DNA of 64,000 nt, taken from the NCBI RefSeq assembly GCF_001039355.2, contig NW_019775676.1:72656-136655 (forward strand), written 5' to 3'. A program made the position numbers and the translations under genes. Within the stretch, counting starts at the first letter, position 1; every line of letters begins with the position of its first letter. Source of the stretch: Lingula anatina (lineage: Eukaryota; Brachiopoda; Lingulata; Lingulida; Lingulidae). Positions 37,815 through 49,350 of this stretch are shown here, piece by piece. The notes under the pieces were generated by a model, which saw only the letters and a list, made by a program, of their open reading frames with translations, made no database searches and was not told the DNA's origin.

Positions 37815-38459
37815 AAAAGAAAAAAAAAAAACAGAGCCCATACATTTATTAAATCTGACAAAGGCCCATCAAAGTTTTGCTGGACATAAACGTCAATATG
37901 TGTATGAGCATTCCCCAAAGTTTTAGTTATCTTGATCGCTTAACACGAAAGTCATGTTCTCTTTAAAAATATGCCCCAAATGGCCTCCTAGTCATAAGAT
38001 GCAAACTTGCATATGTCGCAAAAAAATGTCAATTTCTCAAACACTTTTCTACTTCGAGATTTCCCTGAATTTTGCTGTGATTGCTCCCCACAGATCACCA
38101 ATCAAGTAAGGTTGTTCTGGTACATATTGTCTTTGAGATACCTCCACAGATAAAAATCTGGGGAGGTCCAAGTCTGGTGAATGCGGTGCCCACCCAACAT
38201 GTGGCACTGATGTGTTTGTGTGTGTGTGTGTGGGGGGGGGGGGTTACTATTCATAAGGCACCACTTGATAGTGGAGAGGCTCCGACTGTTTATTATTATT
38301 TCTGTCTTTGCAGCAGTTACAATGTGTATGTAGCACAACGGTTTCTTCATTAAATGGTACATGTAATACCATTCGCTTTAAGTTGATTTATACAGCATTT
38401 GTTTGGAAAAATAGTCATAGGTGCCTTTTCCAAGCCATAGTATCAATTTTAGTGCTAAC
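36542..38459. repeat. About 1.9-kb direct repeat, unit 1 (partner 38588-40480)
   Basis: Starts ACATGTAATACGAATCAAAA and ends GGTGCC..GTATCAATTTTAGTGCT; unit 2 repeats it in the same orientation at high identity. Inside each unit a segment of about 450 bp is itself present twice in degenerate form (37375-37700 and 37862-38100). Confidence 0.9.
37558..38353 (-). pseudogene. Remnants of DDE (mariner-like) transposase in unit 1
   Basis: Minus-strand fragments resemble C-terminal parts of Tc1/mariner-group transposases: TSPDFYLWRYLKDNMYQ (about 38100-38180) and DIEWTPHSPNLNPL (about 37570-37610). Several stops and frameshifts; a poly-C/poly-A tract interrupts at 37771-37830. The family is not resolved further. 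Confidence 0.5.
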
Positions 38460-38587
38460 ATNTTATTGTTAACAGAAACCAAACAGCGAATGGATGACAA
38501 TGTTATTTCCATAGTTACCGAGCCAGGCCGTCCGCACAACCCGCAGCAACCCGGAGGGTAAGTAAGGGGAGATTCCGGCGGCACTGT

Positions 38588-40480
38588 ACATGTAATACGA
38601 ATCAAAATTCCTCAAAAAACCATTTATTGCCGGTATAATGAACTAGATTCATGCAGGGCAGAGGATAAAAAAGACACAGACACATTCACGAGTCACTGGA
38701 AAGGGGTGCTTCTCACATCAGGCAAAATAATATGAACATCTCACGTGCCTTGGGAAATAAAAAGTGGCTTTCACGGGTTACAAAAATTCGTAAAGGGACC
38801 CACGTATGGCCCGCATAGTGTCACTTGAAGTGGGCTGGTTTTCGCACTTTGTTGGATTTTAACATAAGCATGTACATGGAAACGGCCGGAGGCTCTTGTC
38901 ATCTTAAAAAGCGTTCCCATAATTTTATCGAACTAGCAGGGTCTATCTATTTAAGAATAGGTTCTCCGTAGGGCGCGGTCAATGTATTCAGCTAAATTGT
39001 CTGGCATGACATTTCGCAGAACAACAGAAACAACATCATGGTCTACATGTTTTCCCGACTTTACCCAAGCACTTTAAGCTACAAGGGGGGCATGCCAGAC
39101 ATTTAAATTCCAGCCACTTAAACTGAATGCAATTTAGGGAGAATCCCCGAGGAGAAAGATCGATCCAGCTAGTACGATAAGATTGTAGGAACACTCCCTA
39201 AAACGTATATTCAACGGATATTTGGGGGTAATACTTAAATCTCACTAACTCCAAGGCAGGACTCTTTTCAGAACGCTAGGAAATTCAGTGAACATTTTTG
39301 ATATGGAATATATATACATATGTTAACGACATTTGACACTATGTAACCGGGGATAATAACATTAAACGCAAGGTGACCCAAAGGAAAAAAAAACGGAACT
39401 CAAAAACGTTGTTAAATCCTGCGAAGGTCCATCAAATGTCAAGAAATGTGTTGGATTTTACCTTCAGTATGTGTATGATCATTCCCCAAAGTTTCAGTTA
39501 TCTAGGTCGATTTGCTAAAAACGTATCCATAATTTAAATTATGCTCCAAATGGCCTAAAGCTGCACTGGGGGCAAACCTGCAAACGTCGCCAAAAATTGT
39601 CAATTACTTGCTGTCTTCAGTTTACCAATTGTTTGAGTGGGTTCAGGTTTGGAGAATGCGGTGTTGTTGATGCTCAATCTCTCCTGATATCGCTTTGTGG
39701 CAGTCACTGGGATGATGCAATGGGATAGATGGACAGTGGTTCCAGTTAAAAAGGTCGACAGGGTGCGTCTTACTGATATTAGGGTAAGACACTTTAACCC
39801 CCCCCCCCCAAAAAAAAAAAAAAACAAAAACAAAAAAAAAAAACAGAGCCCATATAAATTTATTAAATCCGACAAAGGCCCATCAAAGTTTTGCTGGACA
39901 TAAACGTCAATATGTGTATGAGCATTCCCAAAAGTTTTAGTTATCTTGATCACTTAACACGAAAGTTATGTTCTCTTTAAAAATATGCCCCAAATGGCCT
40001 CCTAGTCATAAGATGCAAACTTGCATATGTCGCAAAAAATTGTCAATTTCTCAAACACTTTCCTACTTCGAGATATCCCTGAATTTTGCTGTGATTGCTC
40101 CCCACAGATCACCAATCAAGTAAGGTTGTTCTGGTACATATTGTCTTTGAGATACCTCCACAGATAAATATCTGGGGAGGTCCAAGTCTGGTGAATGCGG
40201 TGCCCACCCAACATGTGGCACTGATGTGTTTGTGTGTGTGTGTGTGTGTGTGGGGGGGGGGGGGGGTTACTATTCATAAGGCACCACTTGATAGCGGAGA
40301 GGCTCCGACTGTTTATTATTATTTCTGTCTTTGCAGCAGTTACAATGTGTATGTAGCACAACGGTTTCTTCATTAAATGGTGCATGTAATACCATTCGCT
40401 TTAAGTTGATTTATACAGCATTTGTTTGGAAAAATAGTCATAGGTGCCTTTTCCAAGCCATAGTATCAATTTTAGTGCTG
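38588..40480. repeat. About 1.9-kb direct repeat, unit 2, with the same transposase remnants
   Basis: Copy of 36542-38459 with small indels; minus-strand fragments at about 39600-39760 and 40110-40220 repeat the transposase remnants. The joint 38460-38587 is unique except for an inverted match of about 24 bp to 36091-36114, and holds the N at 38462. Confidence 0.88.
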
Positions 40481-40519
40481 ATAACTACATATACCATATA
40501 AAGGTACCCTCATCTGTAA

Positions 40520-40937
40520 ATATACACCTGTCTGAATGTACGTGTGTTGTTTTCTAACCAGCATAATGAATACATTAACCTTATTTTATAATGCACATAA
40601 AGTCTGACAGCTGTCTGTGTTATTCAATATACAGGGGTGAGGTGCGTCAGGCAGACAGTAGTCCCGGCGTGTTCAGCCGTCTTCGTCTATTGCTGGGACT
40701 GGTTGGCACCCCACGAGTAACAGTAATCCATTTCCATTGCCTTGTACATATAGCGTAACATTTGTCTCAAATCTTGACCACGATACTTTCGGCGAACCCA
40801 GACCAAATGCCTATTTTTATTGGCTTTTACATTTCACTTTTAAACCACTTTTTATAAAACGTGATGAAGTATTTTATCTTATATATCAAAGAGGTGCTTG
40901 AACGTTAATTGCAATCAAACACACACAAACACACAGA

Positions 40938-40976
<39 letters not shown>

Positions 40977-41830
40977 ACACGGTATATAACCGATCGAAGC
41001 GCACGGTCTCTTGAACAAAGACTTCACTGTTAAGCATAGGCGTATGGGTGGTCGTAACAGTTGGCTTAAGGCCCAGTAACAAATCAGTTGCGATGCATCG
41101 GGGATGGGTAAAACCCGGGAAATTTGAACAAAATCTTGAGACAGATCTCACGATTTTGCACCCGTCGGAGGCGCTCTCCGGACGCCTGCGGGCTGTCGCA
41201 GATTTTTTAGACATCGCCACACCCGTCGCAGTCCCCAACTTTGAACCTTAAATTTTAAGATTGCTCGCAAGATTTTTCACCCATTTTGGGCATCCCAGAC
41301 ACAATCTCCGATGACCTACGATGCCCTCCGATTAATCGGAGGCGTCCTCCGAATAATCTGAGACTAGTCGCAATATTCTGTGTGGGATTGGAAAATCAGG
41401 TTGAGATTCAATGTCTGCGAGTAGTCTCCGGCGCCCTCCGACTGAATCGGAGGCGCCCTGCGACGATTCGTACGCTTTATGTGATCGTCTCCGACGAATC
41501 GTACGGTGGAATCGTAGTAAATCGACGTGTATATAAGGGCGCCTCCGACCGGATCGCTAAAAGTTTGAGATGCTCTAGCTGCAGTGCATCATCGGAGATG
41601 TAATCGGAGGCGATCGGAGGCTAATCCCACGTTTTTTCGACAAAACCGGGTCAAAATCCTTGAAAAAATCTCAGACAATGTGACTGCTCCACTTTTATTA
41701 GGATTATTGCTAGGATTGTTCAAGGATTCTTTATTTTCTACGACGACCCCCGGCCAAAACTAATCCCCGACAGATCGCCGACATTGTGACTGGGCCTTTA
41801 TTGAATGAGGGGAGGCAGCTTCACACACTG
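40520..41830. repeat. Duplicated block, copy 2 (partner at 15580-16690)
   Basis: Same-strand homologue of the block upstream of gene 2, with a (CA)n tract at about 40920-40979 and interrupted by the transposon at 41069-41797. Confidence 0.75.
41069..41797. mobile_element. 729-bp CpG-rich TIR element with TTA target duplication
   Basis: Ends AGGCCCAGTAACA and TGTGACTGGGCCT, flanked by TTA at 41066-41068 and 41798-41800. The partner block reads TTGGCTTATTGA at 16665-16676, an exact empty site. The interior is a chain of imperfect palindromes of the words CTCCGATT and AATCGGAG, much richer in G+C than its surroundings, with no protein. A TWA duplication suggests the PIF/Harbinger superfamily. 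Confidence 0.88.
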
Positions 41831-42033
41831 GACAATAGAAGTGTCCCCCCCTGAATCAGAGTAACCTGAAGAGGCGGAATATAAGCAATGTCAGAATATC
41901 GATACAGTTGAATTGTTCAGTCAGAACCGTTTCTCTTGTGAAATTTGATGTTAATAAAATGATACCAAGAGCACGACCCACAACCTTTACCCTGGATCCC
42001 TAGACGGTAGATCAGGTGACAAGCTAGAGACAC

Positions 42034-42039
42034 TATAAA
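42034..42039 (+). promoter_or_regulatory. TATA box of gene 4
   Basis: TATAAA in CACTATAAAGAAGCAC, about 70 nt before the ATG; conserved with gene 3 and copy D. Confidence 0.65.
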
Positions 42040-42106
42040 GAAGCACTTAGTTCGTCACAACGCGTCACTTGTAAAGATCGTCGGATCGCGCTGAAGCACC
42101 ACGGAT

Positions 42107-45100
42107 ATGTTCGCAGAGAAACCCTGGGGTAAGCGCCCTTACTGGGGGGTTGGGTTCAACTACGACCATCAGTGGGTGCTGACAGATAAACAGAGGGAAC
42201 TGCAGGCCAAGCTGATGGAGCTGTGTCGAACGACGATGCGACCAAATGCCGTAAGTATCTTTTACATTACAACACGATTTTAAATTGTGTCTGTAATTGA
42301 TTTGTGTAAATGACTTTAATCTAAACCACTAGTGTTGTAAAACAACAAAACGATACTGTAATTTTTTTTACTTTAAAAAGCGCCCAGACTACATTCAAAG
42401 GCGCGAGTTTTTAAAATAGCATCATACAAAGCATGAGTAAGTTGAGTATACATATGACATAACGTCACGCTCTAATGTCAGGGGGGGCAGACGAATTTAA
42501 ATTCCATCCATGTGTATCAATTTTCTTTTTGATGCCATAATTATATCCATAGTAGCTGACTCCTAGATCTCCAAATCCAGGTTCACATTAACAATGCGAT
42601 GAATTAGTTACTGTATGTACTAATGCCCTTATTATTATTATTCCTCTTTTCTTTTATACTATTCATTCTGTCAGGTTTTTCTAATGGTCGGGTGCATTTA
42701 ACGCTTTCGCTGTCTCTGGTAAAAAGCAAGCCGATAAGGGTGTCATCCTTTATCATATGAAATCTAAGCTAAGTTAAGCGCTACTGACACACATAACTGC
42801 TTACTTAGGCTTCGTTCACATGCAATGTCTATTTTCTAAATTCTATTTTCTATTCGTGGTATGTCTTATGATCACGCTCTGTGCCCTGAATATCCCGCGG
42901 CGTAATTACTGGCGGCGCGAGCCAGTTACTATAAGTTACTATAAGCAAGGAGTTATAAGAGAAGGAGTAGAAACGGGACATCAATTATCTCTCTCGTCCA
43001 ATCAGATCGCAGCGTTCTTTTCAAAGCGGCGTCCTTTGAAATTGGATCCTCGTAACTGGTCTAATCCTCCGCGTGGCTCAAGACGGAGAAGATGAACTAG
43101 TGCGCCTACTTCTTGATTTATTCATGTTTATGCGTATATGTGGAAGTTACACTTCGAAAAACGCCAAGCCGAGCGATATAAAGGTGAGTGAGAGTTGATA
43201 GTATGCTTTNATAACTCCTTGCTATAAGTAACTGGCTCGCGCCGCCAGTAATTACGCGGCGGGATATTCAGGGTACAAACCGTGATCATAAGATAGCGCG
43301 AATAGAAAATAGAATTTAGAAAATAGACATTGCATGTGAACGAAGCCTTACTATCCTCTTCGAACCTTGGTCTCATTTTCACATGGGCAGGTATGAGAAT
43401 TCAAAAATCTAGATCTAGTAACGTTTTTAATTAAAATCAACTTATTAATACATTTTATGTATTGATTTATTAATGCATTTATTTTTATCTGATTACCCGT
43501 GTCGTTTACTCACTTATTGTCAGTATTGTCAGTGTTTTTAATAATTTTAGATATTTTTAAGGCGCAATGAGATGTTAATGAAATGCACCATAAGGAGTAG
43601 TTTTAGTAATATATATAATCATAATGGTAACAGGAAGCAAATGTAAGTATGTTGGAGGGAGGGGAGGGGCAGAAATAAATTAGCCACAGAAGAGGAAGAC
43701 CCTTCTTGCCCCCTTGCTCCCGATATATGTTTGGCAATGCTGAACAAAAGGTTGGGGGGGTTGGCCCCTTAATTAACCCCCGATTAATTGCCATGTATAT
43801 CATTTTCAGGTCTCATCACTGACCTCTTAATTATCCTCCCGTTCCCACACCTGTGAGTTAAGCGTTATGGTCCTTTGTGGTTCATGTCTGCGAATTATCG
43901 CTCAGATTAAATCATAATACCAACAGTTGCCCATGGATATTCGCAAATGAACAACATGCACATAGATTCAAGAAGTTGTAAAGAGATTTACATTCACCAG
44001 TTTCATCCCTGAATTTACACCTTATAATCAACCAGGTAAGATATGACGAGACATATGAATTCCCAAGAGAAAACTTGAACGCCATGGCGGAGCTGGGGCT
44101 GCTGGGATTGATTGCACCGAAGGACCTCGGCGGGCTGGGCGAGAACCACGTGTGTGCCGCCATGGTGGTGGAGACTATTGCCCGTTATGGGTGCCCCAGT
44201 ACTGCTATGGTTTACTGTAAGTATAGCGCCATCTTTAGCCCGGAAAAGCATTCTAGTTGATAAAATAAATTGGAATATGGTCCAGTGTCATTTCTTTTTC
44301 ATCTGGGGCAATATGAAATGCAAAGATTAGAAAGAAGAAAAGATGTTCTTCAGAATAAATGGCCATTATCAACTGTAATATTGTTCACCAATTTTGTTAA
44401 CTAATAAAGCGTTAACATTACTTTAAAAACAATCAAAATTATTAGCTCGTTGGAACCCTCAAAACAACATTTTAGCTGTCTCTTTCATTTTACATTGGCT
44501 TCCGATATGTCAATTTAGGTATGCACGTTGGAGCAGTGGCTACTCTCCTACTACGTTACCATAACAACAAACTCATCAAAAGTGTCCTCCAACGTTTGAA
44601 CAAAGACAAGCTGGTGGGGACTGAGTCTTTTAGTGATCCCGCTACGGGTAAAAAGGCACATTATCTTTCTATCCGTGTATATATTTATTTAATTATTATT
44701 TATTTATATATTTTGGGGACTACACTCGTGAGAAAATCGGTTTTATTTAAGTTAACATAAATCGAAAGAGTCGTAGCTGTTTGATTCCCATTTATTTTCC
44801 GTTTATCACATTACATTATCTTTCCCATCTTTTTATACAACACGCATACTTTGCCATACAGCTGATGTGGTATTTTAAATACACATGCCTAGAACATCAG
44901 TAGTACTTGAATGATATCGATTAAAAGTTAAAACTATTTCGATTGAAGATTTGGTCGTTAAAAAATTGGCATTACGCGTATCATACATGTATAATTATGA
45001 TGTTTTCTAGGTGGACATTTTTGGTACCCACTGTCCTCTAAGAACCGGTATAACAAGGATGGCAGGTTCCAGATGTTAAAGTACGCCTCCTGGACAACCA

Positions 45101-48100
45101 GCGCCGGATTTGCAGACTTCTACGTCGTTCAAACCATTAGCCCGGGCTTTGGCGGCGACTACTCCGACCTCTCCATATTTCTACTGTTCCAGGTTGGTAT
45201 AGTTCAAATTCCAATCTTGACAGTAATATTTGTCCGGAATTTGAAAATATATCATTTGATTTATCGCAAACCAATATTAATAGGTGGTTAAAAAAACGAT
45301 TATGCATATTTGCCTTCAAAACATTTTCGTTTGTTTTTATTTTTTTGAACATGCATAATTTACACGTGCACTAAAACAATGTTTTACGGCAGCTAATAAA
45401 CCTCTAATAAACTGTTACGATATACACATTTTATCATGTAAAATTTACCTAAAAAGTAGTCTCTGTTGAATAATTCACTGTGCTAACTGATCAAACCACA
45501 GCATTTATCCATTACATGAAATGGTACCTTTAAACTATAGGACGAGGTTCGTGCCCACGCTGACGACTGGAAATCCCTAGGTCTCCGTGGTAACCAGTCT
45601 GGCGTACTTATAACAGAGGGCGTACTTAGTCAAGACAGGCAGGTTGGAGAACTCGGTAATTCAGACATTAACCAAAATTGTTGACAAAATTTTGAGTTTC
45701 TCGCCTAATGGTAAAGATAAGAAATTAATAACTTGATAAATTAATCATAAATTTTTGAACGGTTTTAGATAGGGGTGTATTGATTAAGATAGCATTTTTT
45801 TTTTTTAATTTCTAGTTGGTGCACCTATTACGCGGCTTCATTTAAAGATTTCTAGTGGGACATTTTCAACATTTTCTGGTGTAAGTTCTGGTTGGAATAC
45901 AATTTTAGAGTCATTTTTTCATTAATTGTACAGGTGAAGGTGCAGCCATAACTGATGAAATTGGCGACCCGTGGTTCTTGCTACTGACTGCCTCCTGTTG
46001 GAACGGTATAGCCTTTGGTTGTATCGATGTTGCTTGCAAACATGCCACGGAGAAGGACCACGCTGACACCGGACTTCGAGTTTGCGACTATCCCACAATC
46101 CAGGTACGATGACGTAATTTACACGTCTCTCTGAATTCACGTGCGTTAACTTGAGTTCTAACTTGAGTGATCATCCGTAGTGCTGCGAATGGGGCAGCTT
46201 AGATATCGCCCTCTTGCGATTTTGATGTTGATTTTCCATATGTTTAGACAACGTAAAATATTATCTCCCGTGTTGGTCAGTAAAGATGAAGTCTTAAGTC
46301 TTCGACGCTGTCTTTGTCCTGTTGGGCTAGAATTTAACTCAAATGGAATAAGTACGCAAAAGCTACATAAGTTCAATTCAGTGTTGATTAATTATTCGCC
46401 TAACGAGTTACAGGAAACGTGAGCGAGATTGTATTTCAGGCGAAATATAAATAATTGTACGAAAAAAATGTACTGTACAAATCCGTTGATAAAGATACGT
46501 CGATTGAATGATGTCATTTGAAAGTTTAGAGGCTGCTTTGTACTCTATAACTCATCTTCGGGATATTTTATTGTGCTACAAAAGAAGTAACTTGTTGGGG
46601 CACTACCAGTGCTTCATGAACTGCTAAGTGTATTTCTCAACAACAATTATAATATATATCTTCTATTCTAGGACTACTTTGGAGAGTGCATCATAGACAC
46701 GAATGCTTGCCGAGCCTTCGTTTTCAATGTGGCTCATGGAATGGATTTGGCAACCAATAATAATGATTGGACCATCCATAGTGACCCCAAGGTCATGCCA
46801 AGGTGAGAAGGCCAAAGTGAGGCTGAGGAACAGGCTACGTTTCAGAGCAGTAACTCGTCCTACTACACGCATTCCAGATATATATAACAAGAAAATCATT
46901 TGAACAACATTTCAACATCTCAATGTTGAAAACATTTACACTTATTCCATTCATCTCAGTCGCTTAAAAACAATTCTGGGAAATATTCTGGAGAGAGCTC
47001 AAATTGTTAAGGACTATTTTATTCCCAACTAAACGATATAATACTCAAACATGGTGCCTATAATCGCTTCAGATCAGACTTCCTGCACTGGTGCTGGCAG
47101 ATAAAGTTTGCAGCGGCCAAAAATGTCGGACATGTTTCCGATGTAATGCTTCACGCTTGCGGTGGTTCTGGATACAAAACAGAATTGGGTGAGTTGCAGT
47201 TCGAAATAAACAAGATACACGAGCATTACCTGAGCATAATGTCTACTTTCGAAAGATGGACATCGCTTGAAACCATTTAAACGCGGCTGATAAGACTGAA
47301 GTCTTTTCAGGTTGTGAAGGACATGGAATGGTATCCCCCTTTTGATTCAAGATACTGGCTGAATTATATGTAATGCGAGCAAACTAACAGCCCTTGACCT
47401 AACTACATATGTTAAGTGACATATATAATTAATGACATATTGCAGGCATTGAGCGTCTTCTCCGAGACGGCAAAGCCGGCTGGGTGATGGGTCCGAGCAA
47501 TGAGGTCACACGGCAGTGGGTAGGAATCACGGCTCTCATGGGCATGGAGCAGCTGGATTTATGGTAGGTTGAGTTGATTTGCCAACCCATAACACCAGGG
47601 GTTGGTTACATAAAGCACCTGCAACCAAAACTTGGCTACAACATAAAAAACCAAAATCTTGCGTACACAATGTACTCGTTTTGTCTCAAGTAGAAAGATT
47701 AATGTGGTCCATTTAAAAAACATATATCGCCAGTATCATAAAAAAGTAAGAAATGACTAATATTTTAGACCATTAGCAACTGTATCTTATTTAACCAAGA
47801 TCTTTGGTGTTCAGTTCGTTTGTGCGACAAATCACGGTTTGAATTGAAAAAAGACAGATAAAAGCTACTGCTTTTAATTCATATTTTAATGCATTCAAGC
47901 CAAACGCTTTATTTAAATGAATATATATTGTTAAATTTAATTTGTAGGTCACAGAAAACAAACAAGCGCCTTCTTAACTACGAGTTAAAGAAGCTGAAAC
48001 CGGAAGTAAAGAAGGAGCTTGCGCACAAAATGCTGAGGGAGTGTGAGCAAGAGCTGGGCCAAGACAGCGGCACGGCGCCAAACCAAGACACCGACTTCGA

Positions 48101-49350
48101 CGACCCTTTCTCCACATCTGCCGCCCTGCCTCTCGGCGCTTTCAAAGACCCCGCCGGTAAAGTCCACCTTGCTGCTTTAAACGCCGATACCTTTACCAGC
48201 CTAAAGCTAACAGAGGTCATCCAAGAAGCAGACAAAGTCCAGAGACTAAGATTCGCTCTGCCTGACCCAGAAGCCCACTCAGGTTGTCTGCCCGGTCAGT
48301 ATGTGCAAGCACGTGTCAATGTTGGCGGGAAATTCCACGAGCGTTATCTGTCGCCCATGAGTGCTCCCAGTGCGTTTGGTGTGATTGAGTTCGGGTTGCG
48401 GTTGGAGACGCATGGCGCGTTCTCCATCGCTGTTAAGAATATGAAAATCGGTAGGTGCACTTATCTATTCTTATAGGACATAAAAGTGATATTAATATTA
48501 TTGCTCATCAAACTTAATAGTTAACATATTGGATGACGCTGTCTTAATTATAATGGAGGTAACCTCATTAAACTGATATGGGTATGGTTAAACGTCAACA
48601 CTCTCCGTTTACTTTTTTATGCATGTGGAACGCTGCGCTTCATTTAAACCATAAGCCTGAATATTAATACTGTAGATATACTTAAAAAATTATGATATTC
48701 AAGCTGATTTTTTTATTTTTTCTTCCTTTGACAGACACATAATGTTGGGCGCTATATTTTGAAAATGTGTGTATGTACTTTGTGCCATGGAAACAACTAC
48801 CAAAAATGCAATGTACACTTACCTTATTTCAGGAGACACTCTAGAATGCCGAGGTCCATGTGGAGGTTTTGAATATTCCGCGGGAAAACTGGATACTTTG
48901 ACCATGATAGCCACCGGAGTTGGAGCCACGCCTGCCATACAGCTTATCCGCAGCATCACCAACGACCCCTCCGACACTACCAAGGTCAAGTTCTTCTACC
49001 ACGCCAAGACGCCGGAGCAGCTCTTATGCCTTGAGGAGCTCACAGCACTTGGGAAACGCGACAGTCGTTTCGATTTCACCTTCTGCGTTAGCGAGTGTGA
49101 CGATTCCTGGACTGGGACCGAGGGACTTATCGACGCCAGCACCTTGAAACCGTTCCTGCCACCCGCCAACGGCAAGACCAACAAGACCATCATCTGCACT
49201 GGTCCAGCAGTCGTAATCACTACCCTGTCCGCCCTTCATGAGCTTGGATACAAGAGCGATGGCATCTACATCTATGGGCCTTTTGGAGTCGAGCTGATAC
49301 GTGCCGTGTATGGCCAAAAAGCCAAACTTGCAACGCATTTGCCCTGCTAG
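42107..49350 (+). CDS. Gene 4: ACAD-like / cytochrome b5 reductase-like fusion oxidoreductase (complete, 768 aa)
   Basis: Exons: 42107-42250, 44036-44216, 44519-44647, 45011-45192, 45541-45655, 45934-46103, 46672-46802, 47073-47188, 47446-47563, 47948-48450, 48833-49350; 2307 nt including stop, all GT-AG and in phase. The first Met of gene 3 is ACG here, so translation starts at MFAEKPWGKRPYWGVG. Domains as in gene 3: ACAD N and middle domains (LGLLGLIAPKDLGGLGENH, SDPATGGHFWYP, ASWTTSAGFADFYV), ACAD C-terminal bundle with VMGPSNEVTRQW, charged linker, FAD motif RYLSPMSAPS, TGVGATPAIQL nucleotide loop, IYIYGPFGVELI, end THLPC. Exon 9 ends DLW where gene 3 has DYW. Intron 1 has a 540-bp transposon. 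Head-to-head with gene 3, 6.3 kb apart. Probably a soluble two-flavin NAD(P)H-linked enzyme; substrate unknown. Confidence 0.93.
42808..43347. mobile_element. 540-bp long-TIR element with TTA target duplication in gene 4 intron 1
   Basis: Inverted ends of about 145 bp beginning GGCTTCGTTCACATGCAATG, flanked by TTA at 42805-42807 and 43348-43350. Copy D intron 1 reads GCTTACTTACTATC at 55392-55405, the exact empty site. No coding capacity; TWA duplication suggests a PIF/Harbinger-type MITE. An N at 43210 lies at the inner edge of the right TIR. Confidence 0.92.
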
